Positions 47,465 through 57,817 of a DNA stretch of 64,000 nt are shown in pieces (within the stretch, counting starts at the first letter, position 1; the number at the start of each line of letters is the position of its first letter). The notes below the pieces were generated by a model that had not been told where the DNA came from, ran no database searches, and saw only the letters and a program-made list of their open reading frames with translations. The DNA lies in the NCBI RefSeq assembly GCF_004114935.1, contig NZ_CP022221.1, forward strand, positions 6,717,001-6,781,000, in the 5' to 3' direction. Both the position numbers and the translations under genes were made by a program. The DNA comes from Bradyrhizobium zhanjiangense. GTDB taxonomy: Bacteria; Pseudomonadota; Alphaproteobacteria; Rhizobiales; Xanthobacteraceae.

Positions 47465-49063
47465 ATGTCAGTCGGACGAAGTTTGTTTGCGGCGACGCTC
47501 GCCGGTGCGCTTGCGTTGGCGGTCTCGCCGGCGTCGAGCCAGACGCTGCGCTACGCCAACCAGGGTGAGCTCAAGTCGCTCGATCCCTACACGCTGAACG
47601 AGTCGACCACCAGCGCGCATCTCGGTCATGTCTATGAGGGCCTGGTCGCCCGCGGCAAGGACCTGAAGATCGTCCCGGCGCTCGCCGAAAGCTGGGAGAC
47701 GCCGGAACCGACACGCTGGCGTTTTCACCTGCGCAAGGGCGTGAAATTCCACAATGGCGACCCCTTCACCGCTGACGACGTGGTGTTCTCGGCCGAGCGC
47801 GTACGAGCAAAAGGCTCGAATTTCCAGAGCCGCGTTCCCGCCGATGCCAAGGTCGTCAAGGTCGACGATTACACCGTCGATTTCATCCTGACCTCGCCCA
47901 ATCCGATCCTGACGGCGCTGTGGGCGACCTGGTACATCATGGACAAGAAATGGGCAGAGGCGAACGATGCGGTGGCACCGACGCCAGCGGCCGCCACGAC
48001 TCCGAGCTATGCGTCGCTCCATGAAAACGGCACCGGTCCGTTCGTCATCGAAAGCCATCAGCCGGGCGTGAAGACCGTCTTCAAGGTCAACCCGAACTGG
48101 TGGCGCAAGCCGGAACATAATCTGAAGGAGATCATCTTTACGCCGATCGCCAACCCCGCCACCCGTGTTGCGGCGCTGTTGTCGGGCGAAGTCGACGTGA
48201 TCGAGCCGGTACCGGTGCAGGACATCGAGCGCGTCAAAGCGAGCCCCAACGCCACGGTGCTGACGGGACCTGAGCTCCGCACCATCTTCGTCGGCATGGA
48301 TCAGGCGCGCGACGAGCTCCTGTATTCCAACGTCAAGGGCAAGAACCCGTTCAAGGACGTTCGCGTCCGTGAAGCCGTCTACCGGGCGATCGATGTCGAC
48401 CTGATCAAGAACCGCGTCATGCGCGGGCTGTCCACGCCGTCCGCATTGATGGTCGCACCGGAGATCTATCCGTCGAAGGGCTTCACCCGGCCGAAATTCG
48501 ATCCCGACGCCGCCAAGAAGCTCCTTGCCGACGCCGGCTATGCCGACGGTTTCGAGGTGACGATGGACTGCCCGAACGATCGCTACGTCAATGACGCCGC
48601 GATCTGTCAGGCCATCGTCGGCATGCTCGCCCGCATCAACATCAAGGTGGATCTTCTGGCGCAGCCCAAGGCCCAATATTTCGCCAAGGTGCTCAAGCCC
48701 GGCGGCTACAAGACCTCGCTGTTCATGCTGGGCTGGACCCCGGATACGCTCGATTCCCAGAACGTGCTGCACGACATCATGGGTTGCCGGGACGATCCCA
48801 AGGATCCCAACCGCGGCGAAGCCAATCTCGCCGGCTATTGCAACAAGCAGTTCGACGAGCTCGCCGACAAGGTTCTCGTGGAATCCGACACGGCCAAGCG
48901 CGATCTCCTGATCAAGCAGGCCTTCGAGCTCTCGATGAAGGACTGGGCCTATATCCCGCTGCACCAGCAGGCGCTCGCCTGGGGCGTGTCGAAGAAGGTG
49001 AAGCTGACCCAGCGTGCGGACAACATGGTCATGCTCTACTGGGCGACCAAGCAGGAAGAGTAA
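47465..49063 (+). CDS. ABC transporter substrate-binding protein, family 5 (DppA/OppA type), transporter 1
   Basis: This 532-residue periplasmic protein binds peptides or similar ligands. The signal peptide is MSVGRSLFAATLAGALALAV with cleavage near ASS-QT. Family blocks include LRYANQGELKSLDPYTLNES, FHLRKGVKFHNGDPFTADDV and NPFKDVRVREAVYRAIDVDL. GGAGAGGG precedes the ATG at 47465; longer in-frame starts upstream lie in the promoter. It is the first gene after the sigma-54 cores and is followed by permeases and ATPases of the same system. A strong hairpin follows the stop codon. Confidence 0.95.
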   Translation: MSVGRSLFAATLAGALALAVSPASSQTLRYANQGELKSLDPYTLNESTTSAHLGHVYEGLVARGKDLKIVPALAESWETPEPTRWRFHLRKGVKFHNGDPFTADDVVFSAERVRAKGSNFQSRVPADAKVVKVDDYTVDFILTSPNPILTALWATWYIMDKKWAEANDAVAPTPAAATTPSYASLHENGTGPFVIESHQPGVKTVFKVNPNWWRKPEHNLKEIIFTPIANPATRVAALLSGEVDVIEPVPVQDIERVKASPNATVLTGPELRTIFVGMDQARDELLYSNVKGKNPFKDVRVREAVYRAIDVDLIKNRVMRGLSTPSALMVAPEIYPSKGFTRPKFDPDAAKKLLADAGYADGFEVTMDCPNDRYVNDAAICQAIVGMLARINIKVDLLAQPKAQYFAKVLKPGGYKTSLFMLGWTPDTLDSQNVLHDIMGCRDDPKDPNRGEANLAGYCNKQFDELADKVLVESDTAKRDLLIKQAFELSMKDWAYIPLHQQALAWGVSKKVKLTQRADNMVMLYWATKQEE

Positions 49064-49079
49064 GCGTCGACAAGTTGTG

Positions 49080-49109
49080 AAGTCCCGGAAGCCTTGGCTT
49101 CCGGGACTT
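49080..49109 (+). promoter_or_regulatory. Intercistronic hairpin after the binding-protein gene
   Basis: AAGTCCCGGAAGCC and GGCTTCCGGGACTT pair perfectly over 14 bases around TT. There is no run of T after it, so it is not a classical terminator. Such hairpins often protect binding-protein mRNA and reduce read-through to permease genes. Confidence 0.7.
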
Positions 49110-49164
49110 GCCGTTTCGGGTTAACGCAATGATGCGTGCTGCTGAAGAGATGTGAAAGGAACAG

Positions 49165-50145
49165 ATGCTCGCTTTCACACTGCGCCGGGCCATCCAGGCC
49201 ATCGGTGTCATGATCGCCGTCGGGATCATCGCGTTCTCGATGTTCCGCTTCGCCGGCGATCCCGTAAACCAGATGGTCGGGATGGACACGTCGGGCGCTG
49301 AACGCGCCGCGATCCGCAAATCGCTCGGCCTCGACGACCCCGTTCTCGTGCAGTTTGGCCGCTATATCGGCAACGCCGCGCAGTTCAAATTCGGCGTGTC
49401 CTATCAGTTCCGCCTCCCCGTCAACAATCTGCTGATGGAGCGGATGCCCGCGACGCTGGAGCTCGCGATCTGTGCCACCATCTTCGCGATGGTCAGCGGC
49501 ATCCTGATGGGCGTCTATTCGGCGCTGCGCCGTGACAGCTGGCTCGCGCACATATTTCAAGCCGTCTCGCTGATCGGCATCTCGCTGCCGACCTTCCTGA
49601 TCGGCATTCTCATGATCTACCTGTTTTCGGTGACGCTCGGCTGGTTGCCTTCGTTCGGGCGAGGCGACGTCGTGCATATCGGCTGGTGGACGACTGGCCT
49701 TCTGACGTTGTCGGGCTTGAAAGCGTTGATCATGCCCGCGATCACACTTGGCCTGTTCCAGATGACGCTGATCATGCGCCTCGTGCGCGCGGAGATGCTG
49801 GAAGTGATGCGGACGGACTACATCCGCTTCGCCCGTGCGCGCGGACTGACCACGCGGGCGATCCATTTCGGTCACGCGCTGCGCAACACGCTGGTTCCTG
49901 TCATCACCGTGGCAGGCCTGCAATTTGGCTCGGTCATTGCCTTCGCAATCATCACCGAGACCGTGTTCCAGTGGCCGGGCATGGGGCTCCTGTTCGTGCA
50001 GGCCGTTCAGAACGTCGATATCCCGATCATGGCGGCCTACCTGATGATGGTCTCCCTGATCTTCGTCACCATCAATCTCGTGGTTGATATCCTCTACACC
50101 ATCGTCGATCCGCGGCTGCGCTCGACGGTCAGCCGGGCGCACTGA
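49165..50145 (+). CDS. Oligopeptide ABC permease, DppB/OppB type, transporter 1
   Basis: This 326-residue inner-membrane permease has six hydrophobic segments. It begins MLAFTLRRAIQAIGVMIAVG, typical of DppB-type subunits. The periplasmic insertion contains ERAAIRKSLGLDDPVLVQFG, and the ATPase-contact loop is in MLEVMRTDYIRFARARGLTT. The C-terminus (DILYTIVDPRLRS) matches the family. AAAGGAAC precedes the start. The next permease begins one base after its stop codon. Confidence 0.95.
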   Translation: MLAFTLRRAIQAIGVMIAVGIIAFSMFRFAGDPVNQMVGMDTSGAERAAIRKSLGLDDPVLVQFGRYIGNAAQFKFGVSYQFRLPVNNLLMERMPATLELAICATIFAMVSGILMGVYSALRRDSWLAHIFQAVSLIGISLPTFLIGILMIYLFSVTLGWLPSFGRGDVVHIGWWTTGLLTLSGLKALIMPAITLGLFQMTLIMRLVRAEMLEVMRTDYIRFARARGLTTRAIHFGHALRNTLVPVITVAGLQFGSVIAFAIITETVFQWPGMGLLFVQAVQNVDIPIMAAYLMMVSLIFVTINLVVDILYTIVDPRLRSTVSRAH

Positions 50146-50146
50146 C

Positions 50147-51109
50147 ATGAGTGAGGCCGTCGTTCCGCATAGTGTCGAGAAGCGCGCCGCGGCCGCACCT
50201 GGCTGGTTCAGGCGCGCGCTCGACAGCGACCTGTTCTATTCGTTCCGCCGCTCCAAGATCACCATGATCGCTGCGGGGGTAACGCTTCTGTTCTTCCTGC
50301 TCGCGATCTTCGCCTCGGTGCTGTCGGTGCAGAATCCATTCGATCCGGCGCAGCTTCAGTTGATGAATTCTCGCATCTCGCCGCTCTGGACCGCCGACGG
50401 TCAGAGCCCGTTCCTGCTCGGCACCGACGAGCAGGGACGTGACGTGCTGTCCGCGATCCTCTACGGCCTGCGCATTTCGCTGCTCGTCGGCGTCCTCGGC
50501 GTGGTCTTGTCTGGCGTACTCGGCATCCTGCTCGGGCTGACGGCGGGTTATTTCGGCGGCGCAGTGGATGGATTGATCATGCGCATCGCCGACGTGCAGC
50601 TTTCTTTCCCGGCCATCCTGATTGCACTCTTGATCAACGGCATCGCTAAATCGGTCTTTGGCAACAAGCTCGACGAGATGAGCATGTTGGCGGTTCTGGT
50701 CTTCGCGATCGGCCTGAGTTTTTGGGTGCAGTACGCGCGCACTGTGCGTGGCTCGGTCCTGGTCGAGAAGAACAAGGATTATGTCGCAGCAGCGCAATTG
50801 ATCGGCCTGCCCGCCCCCGTGATCATGCTACGCCACGTGTTGCCGAACACCACGGGACCGATCCTCGTGATCGCTACCATCAATCTCGCGCTCGCCATCA
50901 TCACCGAGGCAACACTGTCGTTCCTCGGCTCGGGCATGCCCGAAACCATGCCGTCGCTCGGCACGCTGATCCGCATCGGCAACGGCTATCTGTTCGCAGG
51001 CGAATGGTGGATCGTCGCCTTTCCAGGGCTCGCGCTCGCGGCGCTGATTCTGTCGATCAATCTGCTTGGCGACTGGCTGCGCGACGCGCTCAATCCAAAA
51101 CTTCGATGA
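50147..51109 (+). CDS. Oligopeptide ABC permease, DppC/OppC type, transporter 1
   Basis: This 320-residue permease pairs with the preceding DppB-type protein. It has an N-terminal OppC_N segment (SKITMIAAGVTLLFFLLAIF) and the typical LLGTDEQGRDVLSAILYGLR. The contact loop is in KNKDYVAAAQLIGLPAPVIM, and the C-terminus has LAALILSINLLGDWLRDALN. The ATG at 50147 is one base past the previous stop. An upstream in-frame start at 50084 would overlap the DppB-type gene and is rejected. Confidence 0.95.
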   Translation: MSEAVVPHSVEKRAAAAPGWFRRALDSDLFYSFRRSKITMIAAGVTLLFFLLAIFASVLSVQNPFDPAQLQLMNSRISPLWTADGQSPFLLGTDEQGRDVLSAILYGLRISLLVGVLGVVLSGVLGILLGLTAGYFGGAVDGLIMRIADVQLSFPAILIALLINGIAKSVFGNKLDEMSMLAVLVFAIGLSFWVQYARTVRGSVLVEKNKDYVAAAQLIGLPAPVIMLRHVLPNTTGPILVIATINLALAIITEATLSFLGSGMPETMPSLGTLIRIGNGYLFAGEWWIVAFPGLALAALILSINLLGDWLRDALNPKLR

Positions 51110-51122
51110 GTATGCCTCGCCC

Positions 51123-52109
51123 ATGACCGAACCCGTTCTCTCCGTGCGCAACCTCCAGGTCGAGTTCGCCTCCCGCCGCGGCACGCTGCGCGCCATCGAC
51201 GGCGTCTCCTTCGACATCGCCAAGGGCGAGGTGCTCGGCGTGGTCGGCGAATCCGGCGCCGGCAAGTCCGTCACCGGTCTCTCGGTGATCGGCCTGATCG
51301 ATCCGCCCGGCCGCATCGCCGGCGGCGAGATTCATCTCGCGGGCCTGCGAATCGACAATCTGCCACCTGAGGAGATGCGCCGCATCCGGGGCAAGCGCAT
51401 CGGCATGATCTTCCAGGATCCCCTCACCTCGCTCAATCCGCTCTACCGGGTCGGCGACCAGATCGTGGAGACGATCCGGACCCACCTCAATCTCTCCGAA
51501 CAAGCGGCGCGCCGCCGCGCCATCGATCTCTTGGCCGAAGTCGGCATTCCCGCGCCGGAAAAGCGCATCGACGGCTATCCCCACGAATTCTCCGGCGGCA
51601 TGCGCCAGCGCGTGGTGATTGCGCTGGCGATCTGCGCCGAGCCGGAACTGATCATCGCAGACGAGCCAACCACCGCGCTCGATGTCTCCGTGCAGGCGCA
51701 GATCATCTCCCTGATCAAACGGCTCGGGCGCGACCACGGCACCGCCGTGATGCTGGTGACCCACGACATGGGCGTGATCGCGGAGACGTCGGACCGGGTC
51801 GCGGTGATGTATGCCGGCCGCATCGCCGAGATCGGTCCGGTGCAGGATGTCGTGAAGAATCCGCTGCACCCCTACGCCAGGGGGCTGATGGGCGCGATCC
51901 CGACGCTGGCCGGAGACGACAAGCGTCTCGTGCAGATTCCCGGCTCCATGCCGCGCCTGTCGGCGATTCCGCCGGGTTGCTCGTTCAATCCGCGCTGCGC
52001 CTTCGCCTTCGACCGCTGCCGGGTGGAACGGCCGGAGCCGCTCCCACGTGGCGCGCAGTCGGTTGCCTGCCACCTCTATGACAATGTGCCGGCGGAGAGC
52101 GCGGCATGA
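51123..52109 (+). CDS. Oligopeptide ABC ATPase, DppD/OppD type, transporter 1
   Basis: This 328-residue ATPase powers transporter 1. Walker A is GVVGESGAGKSVTGLSV, the signature is EFSGGMRQRVVIALAIC, and Walker B is ELIIADEPTTALDVSVQAQI. The OppD C-terminal extension has three or four cysteines (GCSFNPRCAFAFDRCRVERP), the usual place for a [4Fe-4S]-like motif. The ATG at 51123 is 13 bases after the permease stop. Its end overlaps the OppF-type gene by ATGA. Confidence 0.95.
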   Translation: MTEPVLSVRNLQVEFASRRGTLRAIDGVSFDIAKGEVLGVVGESGAGKSVTGLSVIGLIDPPGRIAGGEIHLAGLRIDNLPPEEMRRIRGKRIGMIFQDPLTSLNPLYRVGDQIVETIRTHLNLSEQAARRRAIDLLAEVGIPAPEKRIDGYPHEFSGGMRQRVVIALAICAEPELIIADEPTTALDVSVQAQIISLIKRLGRDHGTAVMLVTHDMGVIAETSDRVAVMYAGRIAEIGPVQDVVKNPLHPYARGLMGAIPTLAGDDKRLVQIPGSMPRLSAIPPGCSFNPRCAFAFDRCRVERPEPLPRGAQSVACHLYDNVPAESAA

Positions 52110-53095
52110 GCGTTCCCTTCGTCCAGGCTACAAATCTACGCCGCGTCTTCGACGTCTCGAAGCCATGGCTCAATCGCGTGCTCGAAGGTGGGCATCTCGA
52201 ATACCTCAAGGCGGTCGATCACGTTAGCTTCGAGATCAGGAAGGGCGAGACGTTCGCCCTGGTCGGCGAATCCGGTTCCGGCAAGACCACGGTGGCGCGC
52301 ATGGTCGTCGGCCTGTTGCCGCCGAGTTCTGGCGATGTGCTGATCGACGGCGTGTCGATGACCGATCCGCGACAGGCGTCGGCGCGGCGGAAGCTACGCC
52401 GCCGCATCCAGATGATCTTCCAGGACCCCTATGCCAGCCTGAACCCTCGCTTCCGGGTCGACGCCATCATCTCCGAGCCGATCCGCGCCTTCGACCTGAT
52501 CCAGGGTGAGCGCGACATCCAGGCTCGCGTCGGCGAGCTGCTCAGCCTCGTCGGCCTGCACCCCGACGACAGGCTGAAATTTCCGCACGAGTTCTCCGGC
52601 GGCCAGCGCCAGCGCATCGCGATCGCGCGCGCGCTCGCATCGGACGCCGAGTTCATCGTCTGCGACGAGCCGACCTCGGCCCTCGACGTCTCCGTGCAGG
52701 CCCAGATCCTGAATCTGATGCGCGATCTCCAGGACAAGTTCGGCCTGACCTACATGTTCATCAGCCACAACCTCGCCGTGGTCCGCCACATGGCGAGCCG
52801 GGTCGGCGTGATGTATCTCGGCCGCATCGTCGAGATCGCGGAAGGACGCGAGCTGTTCGCCCGTCCGCGCATGCCCTACACCAAGATGCTGCTGGGTGCC
52901 GTGCCAGATCTCGCCATGAGCGGCCGCCAGCGCGTTCCGGTGAAAGGCGAGATCCCGAACCCGATCCATCCCCCCTCCGGCTGCGCCTTCAACCCGCGCT
53001 GTCCGCTGGCGTTCGATCTCTGTCGCAAGGACACGCCGGAGCTGATCGACGGCGTCGCCTGCCACGCGGTCAACACCGCGCCAGTCCCGGCGTGA
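52106..53095 (+). CDS. Oligopeptide ABC ATPase, DppF/OppF type, transporter 1
   Basis: This 329-residue ATPase is the second nucleotide-binding subunit of transporter 1. Walker A is LVGESGSGKTTVARMVVGL, the signature is [17 protein letters not shown], and Walker B is EFIVCDEPTSALDVSVQAQI. The C-terminal oligopeptide region has GCAFNPRCPLAFDLCRKD. It overlaps the preceding ATPase gene by four bases (ATGA). It completes a five-component system: binding protein, two permeases, two ATPases. Confidence 0.95.
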   Translation: MSVPFVQATNLRRVFDVSKPWLNRVLEGGHLEYLKAVDHVSFEIRKGETFALVGESGSGKTTVARMVVGLLPPSSGDVLIDGVSMTDPRQASARRKLRRRIQMIFQDPYASLNPRFRVDAIISEPIRAFDLIQGERDIQARVGELLSLVGLHPDDRLKFPHEFSGGQRQRIAIARALASDAEFIVCDEPTSALDVSVQAQILNLMRDLQDKFGLTYMFISHNLAVVRHMASRVGVMYLGRIVEIAEGRELFARPRMPYTKMLLGAVPDLAMSGRQRVPVKGEIPNPIHPPSGCAFNPRCPLAFDLCRKDTPELIDGVACHAVNTAPVPA

Positions 53096-53176
53096 CGCGC
53101 GCGTGCCATGCAGCCTGCGCATTTGGCGGCGGCGTGGCCCTGTGATCAATTGCGCGCGTCGCAAATGAGGTAGCCC

Positions 53177-54982
53177 ATGACCAGCAAAATCAATCCCGAT
53201 CCGTTCACGACGAGGCCGGAGATCGAAGGCACCTTCGGGGTCGTCGCCACCACGCATTGGATTGCGACCGCCGTTGGCATGGGCATCCTGGAGAAGGGCG
53301 GCAACGCCTTCGACGCCGGTGTCGCCACCGCCTTCACGCTCCAGGTGGTCGAGCCGCATCTGAACGGCCCCGGCGGCGACGTGCCTGTCATCGTCCATGA
53401 CGTCAAGCGCGGGCGCACCGAAGTGATCTGCGGTCAAGGCCCGGCACCGGCACGCGCCACCATCGCGCACTACAAGAGCGAAGGCCTCGACATGGTGCCC
53501 GGCACCGGTCTGCTCGCCGCCTGCGTTCCCGGCACCTTCGAATCCTGGATGATGCTGCTGCGCGACTACGGCACAATGCGTGTGCGCGATGTGCTGGAGC
53601 CCGCGATCTCCTATGCGCGTGACGGCTATCCGCTGGTCGAGCGCGCCTGCGCCACGATCCAGACGGTCGAGCAGCTGTTCCGCAAGCATTGGCCGACCTC
53701 GGCCGCTGTCTACCTGCCGAATGGCGAGGTGCCGAGGCCCGGAACGCTGTTCACCAACAAGACGCTGGCTGCGACCTATACCCGCATTCTCAGCGAGGCC
53801 GAGAGCGGCGGCGGCGGCCGCGACGCCGAGATCGAGCGCGCGCGAAAAGCCTGGTCGCAAGGTTTCGTTGCGGAAGCCATCGACAAATTCTGCCGCACCC
53901 AGGAGGTCATGGACGTTAGCGGTTCGCCGCATCGCGGCGTCCTCTCGGCCGACGACATGGCACGCTGGCAGCCGACGATCGAGGCGCCGCTCACTTACGA
54001 TTACGGTCGCTACACCGTCTGCAAGGCCGGTGTCTGGAGCCAGGGCCCGGTTACGCTCCAGCAGCTCGCTCTTTTGAAAGGCTTTGCGCTCGACGGGCTC
54101 GATCCGACCGGGCCGGAGTTCATCCATCTCCAGATCGAATGCGCCAAGCTGGCATTCGCCGACCGCGAAAAGTTCTACGGCGATCCCAAATTCAACGAGA
54201 TCCCGATCACGACGTTGCTGTCGGATGCCTATAACGACGAGCGCCGCAAGCTCGTCACCGAAAGGGCCTCGCTCGACTTCCGCCCCGGCTCGGTCGAGGG
54301 CTTTGGCGGCGTGGTCAAGCTTCGCCGCGCCGAGGGCCAGCGCGAGGCGGTCGGCGCGCTCGGTGCCGGCGAACCGACCGTGGGGCGCTTCGGCGAAGTG
54401 CACGGCGACACCGTGCATTTCGACATCATCGACAAGGCCGGCAACATGGTGTCCTCGACGCCGTCGGGCGGCTGGCTGCAATCCTCGCCGATCATTCCCG
54501 AGCTCGGCTTCTGTCTCGGCAGCCGCGCACAGATGTTCTGGCTCGAGGAGGACCATCCCGCGGCGCTCGCGCCGGGCAAGCGGCCGCGCACCACGCTGTC
54601 GCCGACCATGGCGCTGCGCGATGGCGAGCCGTATCTCGCCTGGGGCTCGCCCGGCGGCGACCAGCAGGACCAGTGGATCACGCAGTTCTTCCTGCGCCAC
54701 GTCCATTGCAACCTCAATCTCCAGGAGGCGATCGACGCGCCGGCCTGGCACTCCGAACACTTCCCGATCTCGTTCTGGCCGCGCACCGCGCGCCCGGGCG
54801 TGCTCGTGGTCGAGAACCGCGTGCCGAAGGCCACGATCGAGAACCTTCGCGAGCGCGGGCACATCGTCGAGGTCGGTCCCGACTGGTCGGAAGGCCGCCT
54901 CACCGCAGCCTCGCGCGTCGGCGTGCGCCGGCGCGCTGCCGCAAATCCCCGCGGCATGCAGGGCTACGCCGTAGGACGCTGA
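53177..54982 (+). CDS. Gamma-glutamyltransferase-family protein, apparently cytoplasmic
   Basis: This 601-residue protein is of the GGT family of Ntn hydrolases, which cut gamma-glutamyl or related amide bonds after self-cleavage. The likely nucleophile and cleavage site is Thr412 in GEVHGDTVHFDIIDKAGNMV, giving a large part of about 411 and a small part of 190 residues. Other blocks are LEKGGNAFDAGVATAFTLQV, PGGDVPVIV and SPTMALRDGEPYLAWGSPGG. No signal peptide is seen (MTSKINPDPFTTRPEIEGTF), unlike classic periplasmic GGT. GAGG lies just before the ATG. It is between two complete peptide transporters. Confidence 0.92.
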   Translation: MTSKINPDPFTTRPEIEGTFGVVATTHWIATAVGMGILEKGGNAFDAGVATAFTLQVVEPHLNGPGGDVPVIVHDVKRGRTEVICGQGPAPARATIAHYKSEGLDMVPGTGLLAACVPGTFESWMMLLRDYGTMRVRDVLEPAISYARDGYPLVERACATIQTVEQLFRKHWPTSAAVYLPNGEVPRPGTLFTNKTLAATYTRILSEAESGGGGRDAEIERARKAWSQGFVAEAIDKFCRTQEVMDVSGSPHRGVLSADDMARWQPTIEAPLTYDYGRYTVCKAGVWSQGPVTLQQLALLKGFALDGLDPTGPEFIHLQIECAKLAFADREKFYGDPKFNEIPITTLLSDAYNDERRKLVTERASLDFRPGSVEGFGGVVKLRRAEGQREAVGALGAGEPTVGRFGEVHGDTVHFDIIDKAGNMVSSTPSGGWLQSSPIIPELGFCLGSRAQMFWLEEDHPAALAPGKRPRTTLSPTMALRDGEPYLAWGSPGGDQQDQWITQFFLRHVHCNLNLQEAIDAPAWHSEHFPISFWPRTARPGVLVVENRVPKATIENLRERGHIVEVGPDWSEGRLTAASRVGVRRRAAANPRGMQGYAVGR

Positions 54983-54992
54983 TGGGCAGAAA

Positions 54993-55699
54993 ATGACCTG
55001 GTCGATCATCGCGCGAGATCCTGCCACCGGCCAGTTCGGCATTGCCGTTGCGACGCGTTTCTTCGCCGTGGGCGCGCGTGTCCCGTACATTGCCGCTGGA
55101 CTCGGGGCAATCGCCACACAGGCCTTGGTCAATCCCTATTACGGCATCGACGGCGTCAAGCTGCTGCGCGAAGGCCTCAATGCACACGACGTGCTTGCCG
55201 CGCTGATTGCTGCCGACGACGGCCGCGAAAGCCGCCAGATCCACATCATGGACGCGAGCGGCGAGATCGCCGCGCATACCGGGCGCGATTGTATCGACTG
55301 GTGCGGACACATCGCGGGCAGCGGCTTCTCCATCGCCGGCAACATGCTTGCGGGCGCCGACGTGCTCGACGAGACCGCAAAGACCTACATCGCCAATGAT
55401 AGCCTGCCCTTCCCGCGCCGTCTGCTCGCGGCGATGTGCGCCGGCGAAGCCGCCGGCGGTGACAAGCGGGGCAAGCAGTCGGCGGCGCTGCTGATCCATG
55501 GCGAGGAGGAATGGCCTGCGTTGGACATTCGCGCTGACGATCATCCCGATCCGCTCGGGGAGCTCGAACGACTCGAGCAGGTCAGCCACGAGCTCTGGGT
55601 GCACTTCCGCGCCTCCATGCCGACACGGCAGAACCCGGCCGGCAACACCGATCGCAGCGTCATCGACGCCAGCATCAAAGCAGCCCGCGCAAGACAGTC

Positions 55700-55703
<4 letters not shown>
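54993..55703 (+). CDS. DUF1028 family protein (putative Ntn-type hydrolase)
   Basis: This 236-residue protein belongs to DUF1028, a family placed in the Ntn-hydrolase fold. The N-terminus is MTWSIIARDPATGQFGIAVA, followed by TRFFAVGARVPYIAAGLGAI. After removal of Met the Thr2 would be the N-terminal residue and could act as nucleophile; this is inference. A C-terminal part holds ALLIHGEEEWPALDIRADDH, typical of the family. It begins ten bases after the GGT-like gene and overlaps the next ATPase gene by ATGA. The reaction is not established. Confidence 0.9.
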
Positions 55704-56688
<985 letters not shown>

Positions 56689-56689
<1 letters not shown>

Positions 56690-57795
56690 TGGCACTGCTC
56701 GAGGTCGAAGGCCTGGTCAAGCATTTCGTGGCCGAACGCTCGCTGTTCGGCCGCGCTCGGGCGCATGTCAAGGCCGTCGATGGCGTCTCCTTCTCGGTCG
56801 AAGCCGGCAAGACGCTGGCCCTGGTCGGCGAGTCCGGTTGCGGCAAATCCACCGTCAGCCGTCTGGTGCTGCGGCTGATCGAGCCGGATGCGGGTACGGT
56901 ACGCTTTGACGGCCGTGATCTTCTCTCCCTGGACGCCAATGCACTCCGCGCCTTCCGCCGCGAAGCCCAAATCATCTTCCAGGACCCCTACGCCTCGCTC
57001 AATCCGCGCATGACCGTCGGCCAGATCCTGACCGAGCCGCTGGCGCTGCACGATCTGGTACCGCCGAAGCAACGGCGCGAGCGCGTCGTGGAGCTGCTGC
57101 GGCTGGTCGGGTTGGAGCCGCGGCTGGCGCAGCGCTATCCGCATGAATTCTCCGGCGGTCAGCGCCAGCGCATTGCCATCGCCCGCGCGCTCGCGGTCGA
57201 GCCGAAGCTGATCATCTGCGACGAGCCGGTCTCGGCGCTGGACGTCTCGATCCGCTCGCAGATCCTCAACCTTCTGCGCGAGCTCCAGGATCGGCTCGGC
57301 CTCGCCTACATCTTCGTCTCGCATGACCTCGCTGTGGTCAAGCACATCGCCGACCACGTGGCGGTGATGAATCTCGGCCAGATCGTCGAGACCGCGGAGG
57401 CCGACGCGCTCTTCGCAGCACCGCGACATCCCTACAGCCGGGCGCTGTTGTCCGCGATCCCCCTGCCACAGCCGAAAGCGAAGCGAACGACGGTCCTATT
57501 GGCAGGCGAGATCCCGAGCGCGCTCAATCCGCCGTCCGGCTGCCGCTTCCACACCCGCTGCCCCTTCGTTATCGAGCGCTGTCGCACCGAGGCGCCGGAG
57601 CTCGTGGCCGACCGCGCGGGCCACGCCGCCGCCTGTCACCGCGTAGGCGAGCTGCCGTCTGCCGACGCCATCCTGCCGGCGGCCGGCGGGTTTTCGCCAG
57701 CACTTGCAAAATTGGTCGCGGCCTTCAGCCAAAAGACGGAAGGCACAGCCGTCTCCGGGGTTGGTATACAAGACACCGCGCCCACAACGACGTAG
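56689..57795 (+). CDS. Oligopeptide ABC ATPase, DppF/OppF type, transporter 2
   Basis: This 368-residue ATPase pairs with the preceding subunit. Walker A is [19 protein letters not shown], the signature is [17 protein letters not shown], and Walker B is [20 protein letters not shown]. After the usual oligopeptide region ([20 protein letters not shown]) it carries about 40 extra residues with no clear motif, longer than the transporter 1 counterpart. The ATG at 56689 overlaps the previous stop; a GTG one codon upstream is an alternative. The next gene starts 22 bases later. Confidence 0.93.
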
Positions 57796-57817
57796 CCGAA
57801 GCAATAGGGATTGTCCG

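Noticed and set aside
49080..49109. The hairpin as a rho-independent terminator
   Set aside because: The stem is strong but no T tract follows, and the permease genes downstream belong to the same transporter.
52394..55132. A 912-codon frame antisense to the OppF-type, GGT-like and DUF1028 genes
   Set aside because: Same reasoning: clear sense genes, no domain in the antisense product.
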